Program-made: the position numbers and the translations under genes
The notes under the pieces: model-generated
What the model was told of the DNA's origin: nothing
The model's input: only the letters and a program-made list of their open reading frames with translations
Database searches by the model: none
From: Piliocolobus tephrosceles
Taxonomy: Eukaryota; Chordata; Mammalia; Primates; Cercopithecidae
Length of the DNA stretch: 64,000 nt
Assembly: GCF_002776525.5 (NCBI RefSeq)
Contig: NC_045441.1
Location: forward strand, 122,880,275-122,944,274
Direction of reading: 5' to 3'
Shown: positions 1 through 11,934 of the stretch, piece by piece
Numbering within the stretch: position 1 is the first letter of the stretch
Layout: each line of letters opens with the position of its first letter

Positions 1-165
1 CCAGTTTCTATTATTTGCTCACTCCATGTCCATGTGTACACATTATTTAGCTTCCACTTTTAAGTGAAAACATGAGTGTTTGGCTTTCTTGTTTCATTTA
101 AGATAATCACCTCTAATTCTCTCCATGTAGCCGCAATAGACATGATTTTATTCTTTTTCGTGGAT
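1..165 (-). mobile_element. L1 3' end fragment, antisense
   Basis: The stretch reads as the reverse complement of the last part of a primate L1, with the 'aagtgaaaacatgagtgtttggctttc' type segment and the following 'ctccatgtagccgcaatagacatga' type segment both degraded. The element runs off the left edge of the window. Confidence 0.7.
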
Positions 166-179
166 TAATGGTTATCATG

Positions 180-420
180 AGAGTGGGACTGATGGCTGTG
201 TAAGAAGAGGAAGAGAGACTTGAGCTGGCACAGTCGGCCCCCTGTCCATGTGATGCTCATTACCACCTCATGACTCTGCAGAAAGTCCTCACCAGATTTG
301 GTCCCTTGACCTTGGACTTCCCAGCCTCCATAACTGTAAGGATAAGTTCCTTTTCTTTGTAAATTACCCAGCTTTGGGTATTATAAGCAACAGAAAATGG
401 ATCAAAACATGTATTTTGAG
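180..420 (+). mobile_element. MaLR (MLT1/MST-type) LTR, 3' part
   Basis: The 3' half of a mammalian-apparent LTR: 'cttggacttcccagcctcc' followed by an 'aactgtaaggataagttcc' polyadenylation region, 'aaattacccag' and the terminal 'gcaacagaaaatggatcaaaaca'. The 5' part is degraded. Sub-family not fixed by eye. Confidence 0.6.
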
Positions 421-639
421 TTCAGAATTTCTGTGTTGGCATTTCCCTCCTCTCTGTTGCCTCTTAGCCTTTTTTCCCCACACCACAGGATTCCACTGTT
501 GATGAAAACCCAATAGTCCTATAGACAGTTGTTTTTGGATAAACACAGCAATTGATCCTCCTGGCCCTAAAGCTTGAAACTTAACATTTGTTTTGTCTGA
601 GTACCTTCCTCAGGAATCGACTTTCAGGCCTCCCAAAAA

Positions 640-1490
640 AGTATCTAAAAATCAAAAAGTGGACTAAGGACATGAATAGACAGTTCTCAAAAGAATATAT
701 ACAAATGGCCAAGAAACATATGAAAAAATGCTCAGCATCACTAATGATCGGGGAAATGCAAATCAAAAGCACAGTGCGATACCACCTTACACCTGCAAGA
801 ATGGCCATAATAGAAAAATAATACATGCGGGTATGGATGTGGTGAAAAGGGAACTGTTACACTGCTGGTGGGAATGTAAACTAGTACAACCACTATGGAA
901 AACAGTGTGGAGATTCCTTAAAGAACTAAAACTAGAAGTACCTTTTGCTCCAGCAATCCCACTACTGGGTATCTAGCCAGATGGAAAAAAGTCGTTATAC
1001 AAAAAAAATACTTGCCCATGCATGTTTGTAGCAGCACAATTCACAAGTGCAAAAATATAGAACCAGCCCAAGTGCCCATCAATCAATGAGTGGATAAAGA
1101 ATTGTGGTGTGTGTGTGTGTATGTGTTATGGAATACTACTCAGCCATAAAAAGGAGCGAATTAATGGCATTTGCAGCAACCTTCACGAAACTGAAGACTG
1201 TTATTCTAAGTGAAGTAACTCAGGGGTGGAAAACCAAACATTGTATGAATTCTTACTCAAACCTGAGAGCTAAGCTATGAGGATGCAGAGGCATAAGAAT
1301 GATACAGTGGACTTTAGGCACTTGGGAAAGGGTGGGAGGCAAGTGAGGGATACAAGACTACAAATTGGGTTTAGTGTACACTAGGGTGATGGGTGCACCA
1401 AAATCTTCCAAATCACCACCAAATAACTTAGTCATGTAACCAAATACTACCTGTTCTCCAAAAACTTATGGAAATAAAATATTAAAATAT
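640..1490 (+). mobile_element. L1 fragment: ORF2 C-terminus and 3' UTR
   Basis: 5'-truncated primate L1. Its broken ORF2 frames still show the C-terminal block CWWECKLVQPLWKTVWRFLK near 855-930, then the usual 'caatcccactactgggtat', 'gaatactactcagccataaaaagg' and 3' UTR, ending in an A-rich stretch. Frame changes and stops rule out activity. A short GT run lies at about 1110-1130. Confidence 0.85.
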
Positions 1491-1514
1491 TATATTTAAA
1501 ATTAAAGAAAAAAG

Positions 1515-1815
1515 AACTGAAACTCACCAGATCACTAAATCCAGACAATAAGATGCTGGACCCCTCATTCACCATGATTGCTTCCTTGCCTATCCCTAGT
1601 TCTGGTTTTCTTGACACATTGTTTCGTTTCTTCTCTGCTATATAAACCCTTTGTTTTGGTCAGTCAAGGAGATTGATTTGAGACTGAGTTCCTGCCTCCT
1701 TGGCTGTAGCACCTGACTAAAGTCTTCCTTGGCAATAGTCACCATCTCAGTGATTGACTTTCTGCACAGTGAGCAGCAGGACCTATACTGAACTTCTGGT
1801 GTTTCTGTAACATTA
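1515..1815 (+). mobile_element. Probable ERV LTR fragment
   Basis: LTR-like architecture: a 'ctatataaaccc' TATA-like box at about 1640, then a GC-richer 3' part ending near 'cttctggtgtttctgtaaca'. I could not assign a family, and no target duplication is visible. Confidence 0.35.
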
Positions 1816-3415
1816 ATACAAGTGTTAGTTTTTCTCCTAACTAGTTACATTCTTCAATCTGTCCTTAAAAAATAATTCAAACAATTGGTCATTATTTTAG
1901 CTTAACTAGCTGTTAAATCAGTTGCCATAAAAAAAAAAAAAAAAACCTGTTAGATAAAAGATATTTAACATAAATATTTTCATTGCATCTTAAAATACTA
2001 GTATATAAATCCAACAAACTGTATATACAGGCATGTGTGAAATTTACTTTTTTTAGGATTAGAGAACATCTATATTTGCCTTCAAGCTCCCTTAAAATAG
2101 TTAGTTTAGAGAACCATTTAGCATCACTTTCCATGCCATTCAGCTCAGAGTTAAAATCATGATTGAGACACCCTATAATGCCAATAGAAATGTCCTGAGG
2201 TCATTGCATAATTTTATAGTGGTCTTCACCAAAGCAAGGAGGAAGGCAGTAAGTTTTATAGCATGATAGGTGGCCTTTATGTGAAGTGGGTTGAAATGTG
2301 CCTCTCTGTGTAGGCACACAGTGCATGGAATAGGCGTTTCATTATGTTCATATCTACCTGTATTTTTCCTTTGATCAATGCATATGTTTGATTAAACCGA
2401 ATGAAAATCTACAGAAGTGAAAATATGTATTGAAAAACGTAACAGCAGTAAAGCAATATCTTGCAGCTTTTTACTTTGAGTCCCAATGGATTAGCGATTT
2501 TACTTTAGAAATGACAGTACAGTGATGATTATTGTTCCTTTGGGACTGATAAGAACAGAAATGGTGCCCAATTATATTAGTCATTAGTATTCTTTGTTAT
2601 AAGTAGTATGGGAAGCTTGTGGAGCTAGAAGAATGTGGCCTGAATATATTTTTAAACAAGTAAATTATCTTTCAGTGTTGGCAAAAAATGTAGTTTGTCT
2701 GCCTTAGAAAAATAAAATGTTCATACACAATTTAGCTTGTCTGTCATTTTAAACATTTCAGAAGGCATAGCCCCACGGTCTGGGCCCTTTTTTTTTTTTT
2801 TTTTTTGTCAATAAGTGCTTCATTGGTTCCTGTGTGAAAGTGTTGACATTTATATCACACTCTGAATACTTAAGAAACCAAAGGATTCTAGTTCTTTTGG
2901 AATTAACCAATGGGATCTCATCTACTAGTCAGGCATTCACAACATTCTGTGCACATGCTGAATTTGTGCTGTGTTCTTTCCATAGATATATTTTGTTAAT
3001 GTGACTATTTATCTATATAATTTCTTTCATACATGATCCAGTCTTCATTCCCTTGTAGCCACCCTCCTTCCCCAAATGTGTTGCTTTAATTGAATAGTTT
3101 GGAAAAGAAACAGTCTGGAAACTATGCTTTGGTCTCTTAAGTAGAATAACCAACACATCCAGCAATTTCTCGGTGAATGGCTGTCATAGTAGAGGTGATT
3201 ATTCATGATCATGATGAAATACTTTCCCTGACCAGCTTACGCTTCCTCCTTTAGTGTTTTCATAGTTCCTCTTACATTTATCTACTCTAACACATATAAA
3301 ATACAGAAAGCTGAGCAGACTCGTGGCCTAATTTAACAAACCAATCCAACAATGAGGGCTATGAAGGAATTGTTAAAGAAAAAAAATATCAATTATTTCA
3401 TGATTCTTGTTAAAG
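1816..3415. other. Non-repetitive or unrecognised sequence
   Basis: No gene or recognisable repeat family seen. It contains an A17 run near 1928 and a T20 run at about 2787, either of which may be the tail of a decayed retroposed insertion. The short open frames are not supported as genes. Confidence 0.5.
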
Positions 3416-3885
3416 ACAGAATTTATTCAAGGGGGTGCTACTACAATGGAGTTTTGTAGTAGGGTAGAAAGATCAGTTTCAACTGCGAATATATTAAAGA
3501 GAAGTAGAGATTTATAGCCAAGGATATGGATGTGGCTCACTGTATGGAAAATTACTAAGAAGAAACATCAGGGGTAACAGTGTTCTGGCTGAACCAACTT
3601 GATACGATTATTGCTGAAGGCAGGCCAAGGTGGTAAAACATGGAAGGCAGGGGATAAAGAATTTGATCAGATATCAAAGGTAGTCAGATATCAAGGATGG
3701 GGAGGTGGAATATGATCAGATATTCAGGGGGAGGGACTTTTCCTCAACTGACCCAGTAGGATTGTCGCTAAAACTAGACTGAAGGAGCCAAGGACAGAAC
3801 CCAAGGTCAGGGACCTCATCAGAAGGAGGGCTCAGAGAAGCCTGACTCAAGTTTGATCAAGGGAAAGAATTGTCAAAAGACAAAA
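3416..3885 (-). mobile_element. ERV1-type LTR, antisense (copy A)
   Basis: Read on the minus strand this has LTR features: a 'ttgatcaaacttgagtcagg' start, a TATA-like 'ctataaatctc' and a 'gaataaattc' polyadenylation signal near the end at about 3420. It is clearly related, in the same orientation, to the segment at 11935-12400. Specific family not assigned. Confidence 0.6.
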
Positions 3886-3894
3886 TTACAACAA

Positions 3895-4335
3895 ATTTAG
3901 CTTAAACATCTTAATTGACCTTTATTTGCAATTTTAGAATCAAGCAACACCTCATTCTATAAAACAGAATGAGTGTTTTGATGAGCTGAGCAGATGAGTT
4001 TGGCTTTATAGACTAAAAATGGCTGTGGAAAACAAAAACAGCCTGCAGAAATTGGATTGGTCATTTCAAAGCTATTTTCTTTATGAAAGTTGAAGCACAG
4101 GGAACTTCTTTATCATGCCAGCTAAAACTGGCCTGTTTGGAGTTTCGGCTATCATCTCTCTCCTGGTTTCCCAGAAGGTCAGATAAATAACTTACTTTCA
4201 GCTTGGTGGCTTGATACTTCAGCATGAGTCACTCCATTTTGGTCTGGTCTCTTGGGCTTAGTGTAGGATCTGAGTCCAAACCCATAGCCTCCTATAAATT
4301 TTATTCAACAAAGTCTTTGTCAGAATAAAGATACT
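3895..4335 (-). mobile_element. ERV1-type LTR, second family, antisense
   Basis: Starts (plus strand) with 'cttaattgacctttatttgc' and continues through 'ggctttatagactaaaaatgg' and 'gaaattggattggtcatttc', an order typical of an antisense gamma-type LTR. Adjacent to two other antisense LTR pieces, so this is a composite of LTR relics or a decayed provirus. Confidence 0.5.
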
Positions 4336-4734
4336 TACTCTTAATTTTCTTGAAGAGGAGAAAGTCACTTTTTAAGATTCACCTCACAGCAAAACTTTGT
4401 AAAAGCCCTCTTCAGATACCTCCTCCTCAGCCCAAAGTTTACAGTGATGGGAGCAGCTAAAATTGTGCCCACAGGCCGCATGTCACCATGCCACCTCCCT
4501 GTTACCATTGCCTTCTTCTTTCTCCCCTTCCTGCTGATGCAGCAATGCCTCCTTGGATACAGGATCATTCCTGCTGTAGGCTTTTTCCTGAGAGGGGCAG
4601 CTCTCCTGGGATTCTGGCGAATCAAATGCTTCATCTCAACAAACAGTTAGATTTGTTTATATTCTCCCCTTTTCCATGTGGTGGGAGGAGAAACTTTTTC
4701 ACTACATTCTTCATTTCAGTGCCTGGGGACCACT
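4336..4734. other. Unassigned stretch between antisense LTR pieces
   Basis: Lies between two antisense LTR-like segments, so it could be proviral internal sequence or unrelated DNA. Open frames of up to 89 codons occur on both strands, but none shows a recognisable retroviral or host domain. Confidence 0.35.
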
Positions 4735-5205
4735 GAATTAGAATAACAAAAGACAGATTAACAGGATAAAAGCTACACAGGTTTTATTAATATTTATATA
4801 CATGGGAGTTCACAGAAGAGAAAATCAAAAAAGTAGTTAGTCTCAGGGTCTTATGTCATTCAAACGCAGGACAAGGTGGGTTGGGCTTCAAGGAGCCATA
4901 AATTGTGGGGAAGTAACTAGGAATATGGGGGAAACTAATGGAAGATAGGATTATTTTAGTAAGGGTTGCTTATGCAGCCTCATCTCGGTGCCGACTCCTC
5001 ATCTTGCGATAACTTGTAATAAGAGTTGCTCTCCTTTCTCTGATCCAGAAGTAGGGAACACCCTCACAAGGGAAATTTCCGGCCTGCTTTTAAGCAGATA
5101 AGGGAGGGCAGAGAACTCTTCTGCATCTGTTCTTTCTCACTTGCCTTCAGCTCAAAATAATCCTTGTGTTTTGAGCAGCATATTTTAGGGTAGTATATCC
5201 TCATC
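4735..5205 (-). mobile_element. ERV1-type LTR, third piece, antisense
   Basis: On the plus strand an inverted polyadenylation region ('caggttttattaatatttat') comes first, and the stretch ends with 'ttgtgttttgagcagcatat' and 'agggtagtatatcctcat', which read as an LTR start on the minus strand. Family not assigned. Confidence 0.55.
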
Positions 5206-5584
5206 TCCCTCATTCACGAAAGATTTAAGGTGGCTTTTACAGATGCAATTAAGTAAGCTAAACTTAATGATATATGAGAAATATGAAACTAAGGAAATGA
5301 TGGCTCAAAAAGTCAGAAGCAGCCATTGATGTTAGTGGTTGGAGATGGACTGTGACTGTCTTGAGCTTTCCAGCAGTCAGCACAGAGATGCACATAGATC
5401 TATCTCATTTGATTCCTTGGGTCTATCATATAAAATAAATCATTTGCTCAGAAGAATTATCTGTTCCTGAAAATGAGATAGCTTCTAGAGATTCTCTTGA
5501 AGATAAAACTTTGTAATATAATGCATATATTTTTAACAATGAAGTAAATGCAGTACAACAGAGCAAATAAAATATTAATAATAC

Positions 5585-5900
5585 GTATTTACTGAGTATA
5601 TTCTGTATGCCAGAAACATATTATGTATGCTGGATATGTAATAGTGAACCAGATAGACATGACCTGTGTCTTCAAGGAGCTTATATATAGAATGGGGAGA
5701 GACAGATAATAAACAAGAAGTAAGCAAGCAAAAATATCAGATAATTATGAAATCCAGTAAGTGGCTGGCAGGAAATCCCCAGGGAGTAGTACGGTAAGGA
5801 ATAAAATTTGGTGGCCACTTTAAGAAGTTTCAGCCAAAGTTGCCTCCTGGGGAGATGTATTCAAGTTGAGAATGGATGTTTCTGAGGTGAGGAAGAGCTT
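5585..5900 (-). mobile_element. L2 LINE relic
   Basis: Begins with the L2 3'-end signature 'tatttactgagtatattctgtatgcc' and continues through 'cttcaaggagcttatatatag' and 'gagacagataataaacaag', collinear with antisense L2. Flanking DNA (5206-5584 and 5901-6400) shows nothing I recognise. Confidence 0.7.
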
Positions 5901-6400
5901 GACACATTTGAGAAATCGAAAAGCAGCCAGTGTGCTTAGAATAAGGCTATGCTTAAAATCACAGGAAGCCTTCACATGGAAAAGATACTATCCGTTGACC
6001 ACCTCCACTGTGTGCGTCATAATCTCATGGCTGATGTTTCCAATCTGCTCTTGGAGAGACCACCTCATCTCTGATGGGAGGCAAAATAATATAGAGGAAA
6101 TAATGATAGAGCTGGGTCCAGAGTGTCTTTGGAAGACATTCACTTCTCACCTATGCATAAATAATGAGGCTATGGAGTATGTCTGTGGTAGTTTTAACCT
6201 GCAAAATTTGTGAAGCAGTAGTAACAAAAAAACTACCTTAGCGCCAATAAACCTAAGTAGAAAAAACTATCAAGCCAAAAGTAATCCTCAAGAGAGTATT
6301 TCTAGAGTCTAGCTATGAGCAGTAGAATTTCCTGGCATACTCTCCAAATGTGATTGCAAAATATACACATTATTAGTTGTAAAAAAAAAAAAATAGTTTT

Positions 6401-6692
6401 GGCCGGGCGCGGTGGCTCAAGCCTGTAATCCCAGCACTTTGGGAGGCCGAGACGGGCGGATCACGAGGTCAGGAGATCGAGACCATCCTGGCTAACACTG
6501 TGAAACCCCGTCTCTACTAAAAAATTCAAAAAACTAGCCGGGCGAGGTGGCGGGCGCCTGTGGTCCCAGCTACTCGGGAGGCTGAGGCAGGAGAATGGCA
6601 TAAACCCGGGAGGCGGAGCTTGCAGTGAGCTGAGATCCGGCCACTGCACTCCAGCCTGGGCGACAGAGCAAGACTCCGTCTCAAAAAAAAAA
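6401..6692 (+). mobile_element. AluY-R (Old World monkey type), full length
   Basis: Full-length young Alu with intact 'ggccgggcgcggtggctc' head and A tail, flanked by 'aaaaatagtttt' on both sides as target-site duplication. It carries the OWM bases 'aactagccgggcgaggtgg' and 'gagatccggccactgc', so it should be absent at the orthologous human site. Confidence 0.95.
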
Positions 6693-7239
6693 TAGTTTTT
6701 ACTAAAGTCTTTTCTCTACCAATCTAGGAATTACTCATTCTGTGCTTTTCTTTTTATAGCGTCACAGTGTCTCCCCTAACTGAGCTCAGATTGATGGTGT
6801 ACAACTCTTAACACTTACCTCCCGCCCTGGGACACTCACAGGGTCTGTGGACCTTTTATGGGAAATCTAAGGAAATTATTGTTGTGTGAATGGGAAGATG
6901 GAAGAAATCCCAGATACTTGTTAAACACTTCCATCTTACCCATATTTGAGAGATTCCACTTCCATAATCTCCCCTTCCAGCGAATCAGAATCCCTCTGGA
7001 TCGCCAGTTGTGAGAAACTGGAAAAGAAAATATTTAAAAAATCAACAGAGTTCTTAGTCCTTTTCAAACTTAGTACTCAGTCTGTGTCCAGAAGCAATAA
7101 GTATCAGTCTATGTGTAAAAATCAGTGTATGTTCATGTACCTTTTTATTCAAGAGTTTTCCAACAGCAGCTTAACCTTCCTCCTCCTCCTTAGTATTTCT
7201 TAATAATATTGTCAACGAAATAGAAATTAATTATATTCC
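6693..7239. other. Unrecognised sequence
   Basis: No repeat family or gene recognised. The 85-codon open frame starting at 6946 has a low-complexity composition and no homology I can name. Confidence 0.4.
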
Positions 7240-8010
7240 ACATGTTTGTTACTGTGCTAAGCACTTCACATGTTATTTTATTCCATTTGTAGCTTGGTCC
7301 TGTGAAGTGTGTCCTGTTGATATCCTCCTCCTTGTTTTGGATAGGGAAACTGAGGTCCAGAGAATTTAAGTACCATGCCCTTGTATTAGGGTTCTCTAGA
7401 GGGACAGAACTAATAGGATAGATGTATATATGAAGGGAAGTTTAGTAAGGAGTACTGAGTCACACGATCATAAAGTGAAGTCTCACAGTAAGCTGTCTGC
7501 AAGCTGAGGAGCAAGGAAGCCAGTCTGACTTCCAAAACCTCAAAAGTAGGGAAGCCAACAGTGCACCCCTCAGTCTGCGGCTGAAGGTCCAGTAGCCCCT
7601 GGCAAACCACTGGTGTGAGTCCAAGAGTCCAAAAGCCAAAGAACTTGGAGTCTGATGTTAGATGGCAGGAAGCATCCAACGTGGGAGAGGGATGTAGCCG
7701 AAAGACTCAGCAAGTCAAAATTCTTCCACTTTCCTCTGCGTGCTTTATTCTAGCCCTGCTGGCCACTGATTAGATGGGGCCCACCCAGCTTGAGGGTGGG
7801 TCTGCCTCTCCCAGTTCACTGACTCAAATGTTAATCTCCTTTGGCAACACCTTCGCAGACACACCCAGGAACAATACTTTGCATCCTTCAGGCCAATCCA
7901 GTTGACATCCAGAATTAACCATCACACTCCTAATTACACAGTTAGAAAGTCATGTAGCCATGATTCAAACCCAGGCAATCTGATTGCAGGGCCCACTCTC
8001 TTGATAATCA
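7240..8010 (-). mobile_element. MIR, split by an LTR insertion
   Basis: The first part (7240-7381) shows the antisense MIR core 'gggaaactgaggtccagag'. The second part (7927-8010) continues it with 'acacagttagaaagtcatg' and 'attcaaacccaggcaatctg'. The two halves are collinear once the LTR at 7382-7926 is removed. Confidence 0.85.
7382..7926 (-). mobile_element. MLT1-type MaLR LTR, antisense, nested in MIR
   Basis: Plus strand begins 'tgtattagggttctctagag' and ends 'gttgacatccagaattaaccatcaca', the reverse complement of an MLT1C/D-type LTR. Short imperfect target repeats (gccct / ctcct) flank it. The 89-codon open frame inside is a chance frame. Confidence 0.85.
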
Positions 8011-8284
8011 CATGCATTTAAATCAGTAAAAAAATAAAAATAAAATGCTGTCTGTATTATAGGCACGGGTGATAGAAAAAATAGCCATGTAGATAAACCT
8101 AGCCTCAGTGCAGTCCCTGGCAGAGAAGGGCTGTAAGGAAAATGTCTTTTCTATAAGAGGAAGGGGAAGCAGGATAGGAAGACACCACTAAGGTCTCAGA
8201 TGAGGCTTCAGAAAAGAGATTATTTATAACCCAAGCTTCAGTGGGTATGGCCAGGTTGTTTAGTGGTGTTCAAGGCTGAAGAGA

Positions 8285-8780
8285 TAATGCTTACCAGGGA
8301 GTCTCACAGAGTAACCCTTGGATGAACATCTCTTAAGATTGTTAGAAATGCTGGCCGGGCGCAGTGGCTCACACCTGTAAGTAATCCCAGCACTTTGGGA
8401 GGCCAAGGTGGGCGGATCACAAGGTCAAGACATTGAGACCATCCTGGCCAACATAGTGAAACCCCATCTCTACTAAAAATACAAAAATTAGCCAGGCGTG
8501 GTGGTGCATGCCTATAGTCCCTGCTACTTGGGAGGCTGAGGCAGGAGAATCGCTTGAACCCGGGAGGCAGAGATTACAGTGAGCCGAGATTAGGCTGATG
8601 CACTCTAGCCTGACAACAGAACGAGACTCCTTCTCAAAAAAAAAAAAAAAAAAAAAAAATTGTTAGAAATGCTAAGTCTCAGACCTATGGAAGTAGAAAC
8701 ACTGTTGGGCCCTGAAATCTGCATTTTTAAAGCCTTTATAGGTTATCCTTAGGTATGCTCAAACTTGAGAACCGCTATAA
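8285..8780. mobile_element. MER5-type hAT-Charlie MITE, split by Alu
   Basis: Left part ends 'gattgttagaaatgct' and right part continues 'aagtctcagacctatggaag ... tgctcaaacttgagaaccgct', matching the MER5A family layout ('...ttgagaaccactg' end). An Alu at 8353-8658 separates the halves. Confidence 0.75.
8353..8658 (+). mobile_element. AluS-type, full length
   Basis: Full-length Alu with A tail. A 15-bp perfect target-site duplication, 'attgttagaaatgct', sits at 8338-8352 and 8659-8673. A small duplication near the head reads 'cctgtaagtaatccc'. Confidence 0.95.
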
Positions 8781-8959
8781 ATGCTCAGAAGATGAGCGAA
8801 CGTGACTTATTTCAAGAATTACAATATTATTTCCATTCCTCTCCCATGCAACCTAAAAGAAACAGAGTTGTTTATCGTACTGAAATTGTCTACTTTTGGT
8901 CTAACAGTGTGTGTAAAGAAAAGCAATTAAAGATGTATTCTCATTTCATTTATTTTTTT

Positions 8960-9865
8960 TAAATTGTTACATAATAGTTGTGCATATTTTGGGGGTTCTT
9001 CTGAAATTTTGATACTTACATTTGATGCTTACAATGTGTAATGATCAAATCAAGGTAATTGGGATATCTGTCACTGTAACATTTTTCTTTATGTTGGGAA
9101 CATTCAAATTCTAGCTATTTTGAAATATGCCATAAATTATTAACTATAGTCACCCCATTTGCACTATCATACTCTAGATCTTACTCCTGTTAACTGCATT
9201 TTTGTACCTATTAATCAACCTTCGATCATCTTCCCTTCCGACTACCTTTTCTTTGTGCAGTGGCGCAATCTCAGCTCACTGCGACCTCCACCTCCTGGGT
9301 TCAAGCGATTCTCCTGCCTCAGCCTCCCGAGTAGCTGCGATTACAGGTGTGCACCACCACGCCCGGCTACTTTTGTATTTTTATTAGAAATGGGGTTTCT
9401 CCATGTTGGTCAGGCTGGTCTTGAACTCCCAACCACAGGTGATCCACCCACCTCGGCCTCCCAAAGTGCTGGAGTTACAGGTGTGAGCCACCGTGCCCAG
9501 GCCCCACTACCCTTTCTAACTATGGTAATCAACAATCTACTCCCTATCTCCATGAGATTCATTTTTTTACCTTACCACATATGTGTGAGAACACGCAACA
9601 TTTGTCTTTCTGTGCCTAGGTTTTTTCATTTGACGTAAGGACTTGCAGTTCTATCTATGTTGTTGCAAATGACTTCCCATTCTTTTCAATGACTGAATAA
9701 TATTCCAATGTGTATGTGTATTGTAGTTTCTTTAGCCATTTATCTGTTAACGGACTCTTAGGTTGATTCCATATTGTGGTTATTATGAATAGTATTGCGA
9801 TAAATATGAACATATAGGTATCTTTGTTATATTGATTTCCTCTTTTTGATTATATGTCTAGCATT
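8960..9865 (-). mobile_element. L1 3' end, antisense, split by Alu
   Basis: Reverse complement of a primate L1 3' region: 'acaatgtgtaatgatcaaatc', 'gttgggaacattcaaattc', then after the Alu 'ctccatgagattcat', 'gtgagaacacgcaacatttg' and 'ggttgattccatattgtgg'. The Alu at 9256-9502 interrupts it at 'ccgactacc'/'cccactacc'. Confidence 0.9.
9256..9502 (-). mobile_element. Alu, antisense, 3'-truncated
   Basis: Antisense Alu from 'tgcagtggcgcaatctcagc' to 'gagccaccgtgcccaggcc'. The T tract and first about 40 bases of the antisense copy (the Alu 3' end) are missing, so it lacks the A tail. Sits inside the antisense L1. Confidence 0.9.
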
Positions 9866-10489
9866 TTTTTAATAAGAAGGTAGACTTTGTAGATAGCAGG
9901 TTTCCACATTTCACCTTCATGTTTCACCTCTTTCTCAATAGTTGAATCCCTTCCCAACTAGCTTCTTACTTTTAAGAGACTTCATATCATTTAATAATGT
10001 TATAATTAACTAATGACTTACTATTTAAATATTGGGGTAAAACCAAACCATCATCAGCTTAAATAAGTCTGTATTGATAATTGTTGCAGTGACATAGAGA
10101 TAGCACCTTTTCTAGTCCATTATCAGTGATGTTCATTGAGTTGTCTCAGCATTTTACAAATTTGAAATGGAATTCCAGAGGCATCTGAGTTATGCTTATC
10201 CTAACAATTACGTTGTATGAATCAAATCCTATTACAGTAAAAGCCAAGGGACCATCCAAATTCATTTGTTATACTGAAACACAACTGTATGTAGGGATTG
10301 CTTGAAATAATGTTTTATTATATGAAGATTAACATGTAAATATGGTTCAAACATTTTCCATGTTTTAGAGGTTATTTGTACTGCTTCTTAGGTCATTAAA
10401 AAATAAAACATTTTACTGATCAAGGGGCATTTAAAGCATGACATTGTTAAAGTATGCCCCCGGCTGGCAAAGTAGACTTCCTGTGGCTA
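9866..10489. other. Unrecognised sequence
   Basis: AT-rich DNA with no recognisable repeat or gene. Confidence 0.4.
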
Positions 10490-10960
10490 ACTGAGGTGCT
10501 TGTTAAACAGATCAGGTGGCCATGACTGCGTGAGGGGGTAGTCATGTACTCTGTGTTTTGCAGAGATACTGTTAAAGTGTCATAGGACCTCCCTTTCTAC
10601 AATCATGCCAAACAAGTTTCTGTTGTCAATGCAGAGATTGGCTGTAGCTGGAAATCTCCCAGCTGACCACAAACAGACCACCTGACACCAACCAACTGAC
10701 CACTGAACCAGCTGGTTAAGAGAGACTGGTGATTTAGGGCTTAAAGGTCATCCAATCAAAACTGTTCCTCACTCCCCTGACTCCCCTCTTCTGTCCTCCA
10801 GTTTTTGCCTTCATAATCTCTGACTCTCCAACCCATCCTCAGAGCCAACACATTTTCAGTTTGCACTGTAGGCTTCCGGTCCCCAATCTGCGTATTGCTT
10901 ATAGAAAATAAAGCTCCTCTTTTTTTCTCCCATGTACCTCGTGGTCTTATGTTAACAATA
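10490..10960 (+). mobile_element. Probable ERV1-type solo LTR
   Basis: C-rich U3-like segment ('ctgaccacaaacagaccacctgac'), a 'tataatctctgactctcc' type stretch, a clear 'gaaaataaagctcctc' polyadenylation signal near 10905, and an end near 'cttatgttaaca'. Boundaries and family are uncertain. Confidence 0.5.
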
Positions 10961-11274
10961 TTTTAAATGCAAAACAAATGAATGTTTCCACTCAAATTCT
11001 GGTCTCTTTTTCTGTATAATCTTGGTGGTTGTTATTGATATTGACAACAGAATAACATAATTATTGATTTCTTATAGCTGCTTTAGAGCAGCACATTAAT
11101 CCCACTTTCCTCTTTACTATGTTTCTGTTGTTGCATTTACCACAATTTTATTTAATTTCTTTGTTTATATATCAGCCTCTCCCTTACTAAGTCATGAAGG
11201 CAAAATGTCTTATTTTTCACTACATCTCTTGTCCCTGGCAACATCATTAGTGTAGTTTTTCTTTTTAATGATTT

Positions 11275-11390
11275 TACAAGTGGGTCAATTAGTCAGTCAT
11301 GCAATAATTCATTTAATAAACATGTTTTGAGCACAAACTTTGTGGTAGGACTGTTACCTGTTGTAACAAATTTGTTCTAAGCATAGGGCT
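11275..11390 (-). mobile_element. L2 LINE relic
   Basis: Matches the antisense L2 3' end signature: 'attcatttaataaacatgttttgagcac'. Short and diverged. Confidence 0.5.
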
Positions 11391-11439
11391 GGCTACATCA
11401 TGTTATTTAGGGAACTTTTAAAGTAGTTCTTACTCCTAC

Positions 11440-11560
11440 ACTCCATCCCTGGTGATTCTGATACTATAGGGTAAGGCTTGGGACTGGAGAAGTCTGTCTT
11501 TTTTTTTTCAAAGCTCTCATAGTGATACTAGTGTTCTGTCATGCTTCAAGATAAAGAGAT
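11440..11560. mobile_element. MER5-type hAT-Charlie MITE fragment
   Basis: Contains 'tggtgattctgatactatag', 'gacttggagaagtctgtct' type text and 'agctctcatagtgatactag', in MER5A order. Diverged. Confidence 0.5.
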
Positions 11561-11709
11561 TGTCCTTTCACTAGACTGGATATATCATCTTTTTCCTTTT
11601 CTTTGATTAATATCCTTGTCTCTGTTTTTTTTTAAATTTTTATTTCTATTCACAGGAGAAAATAGGAATTGGGAGACTAAGTAGCTTATTTTCAAGTTTA
11701 AGGAAGGGG

Positions 11710-11900
11710 AAGGCACTTCAATATAGATTATCTTATTTTACTCAGAATAATTTTGTAAAGTGAATGTTATTATTTCCCTTTTTTTCATTGAGCACTGAAG
11801 GTTTTTAAAACTTACAGAAAGCCACAAAACTAGTTAATGGTAGAATATGGCTTGGAACCCAGGGGTGTGTAACTCCAGAGCTCATATTCTTTTCTCTTAA
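11710..11900 (-). mobile_element. MIR relic
   Basis: Antisense MIR: a decayed core followed by 'aaactagttaatggtagaatatgg' and 'ttggaacccaggggtgtgtaactccagagctc'. Confidence 0.65.
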
Positions 11901-11934
11901 TAAAAGCAGTGTTAAAGAACAAAATTATTCTTGG

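Noticed and set aside
5866..6213. 115-codon open frame, plus strand
   Set aside because: Begins in the L2 relic, then continues into unassigned DNA. No known domain.
9159..9638. 159-codon open frame, plus strand
   Set aside because: It spans an antisense Alu flanked by antisense L1. The peptide is the familiar Alu reading (LPSSCDYRCAPPRP), not a gene.
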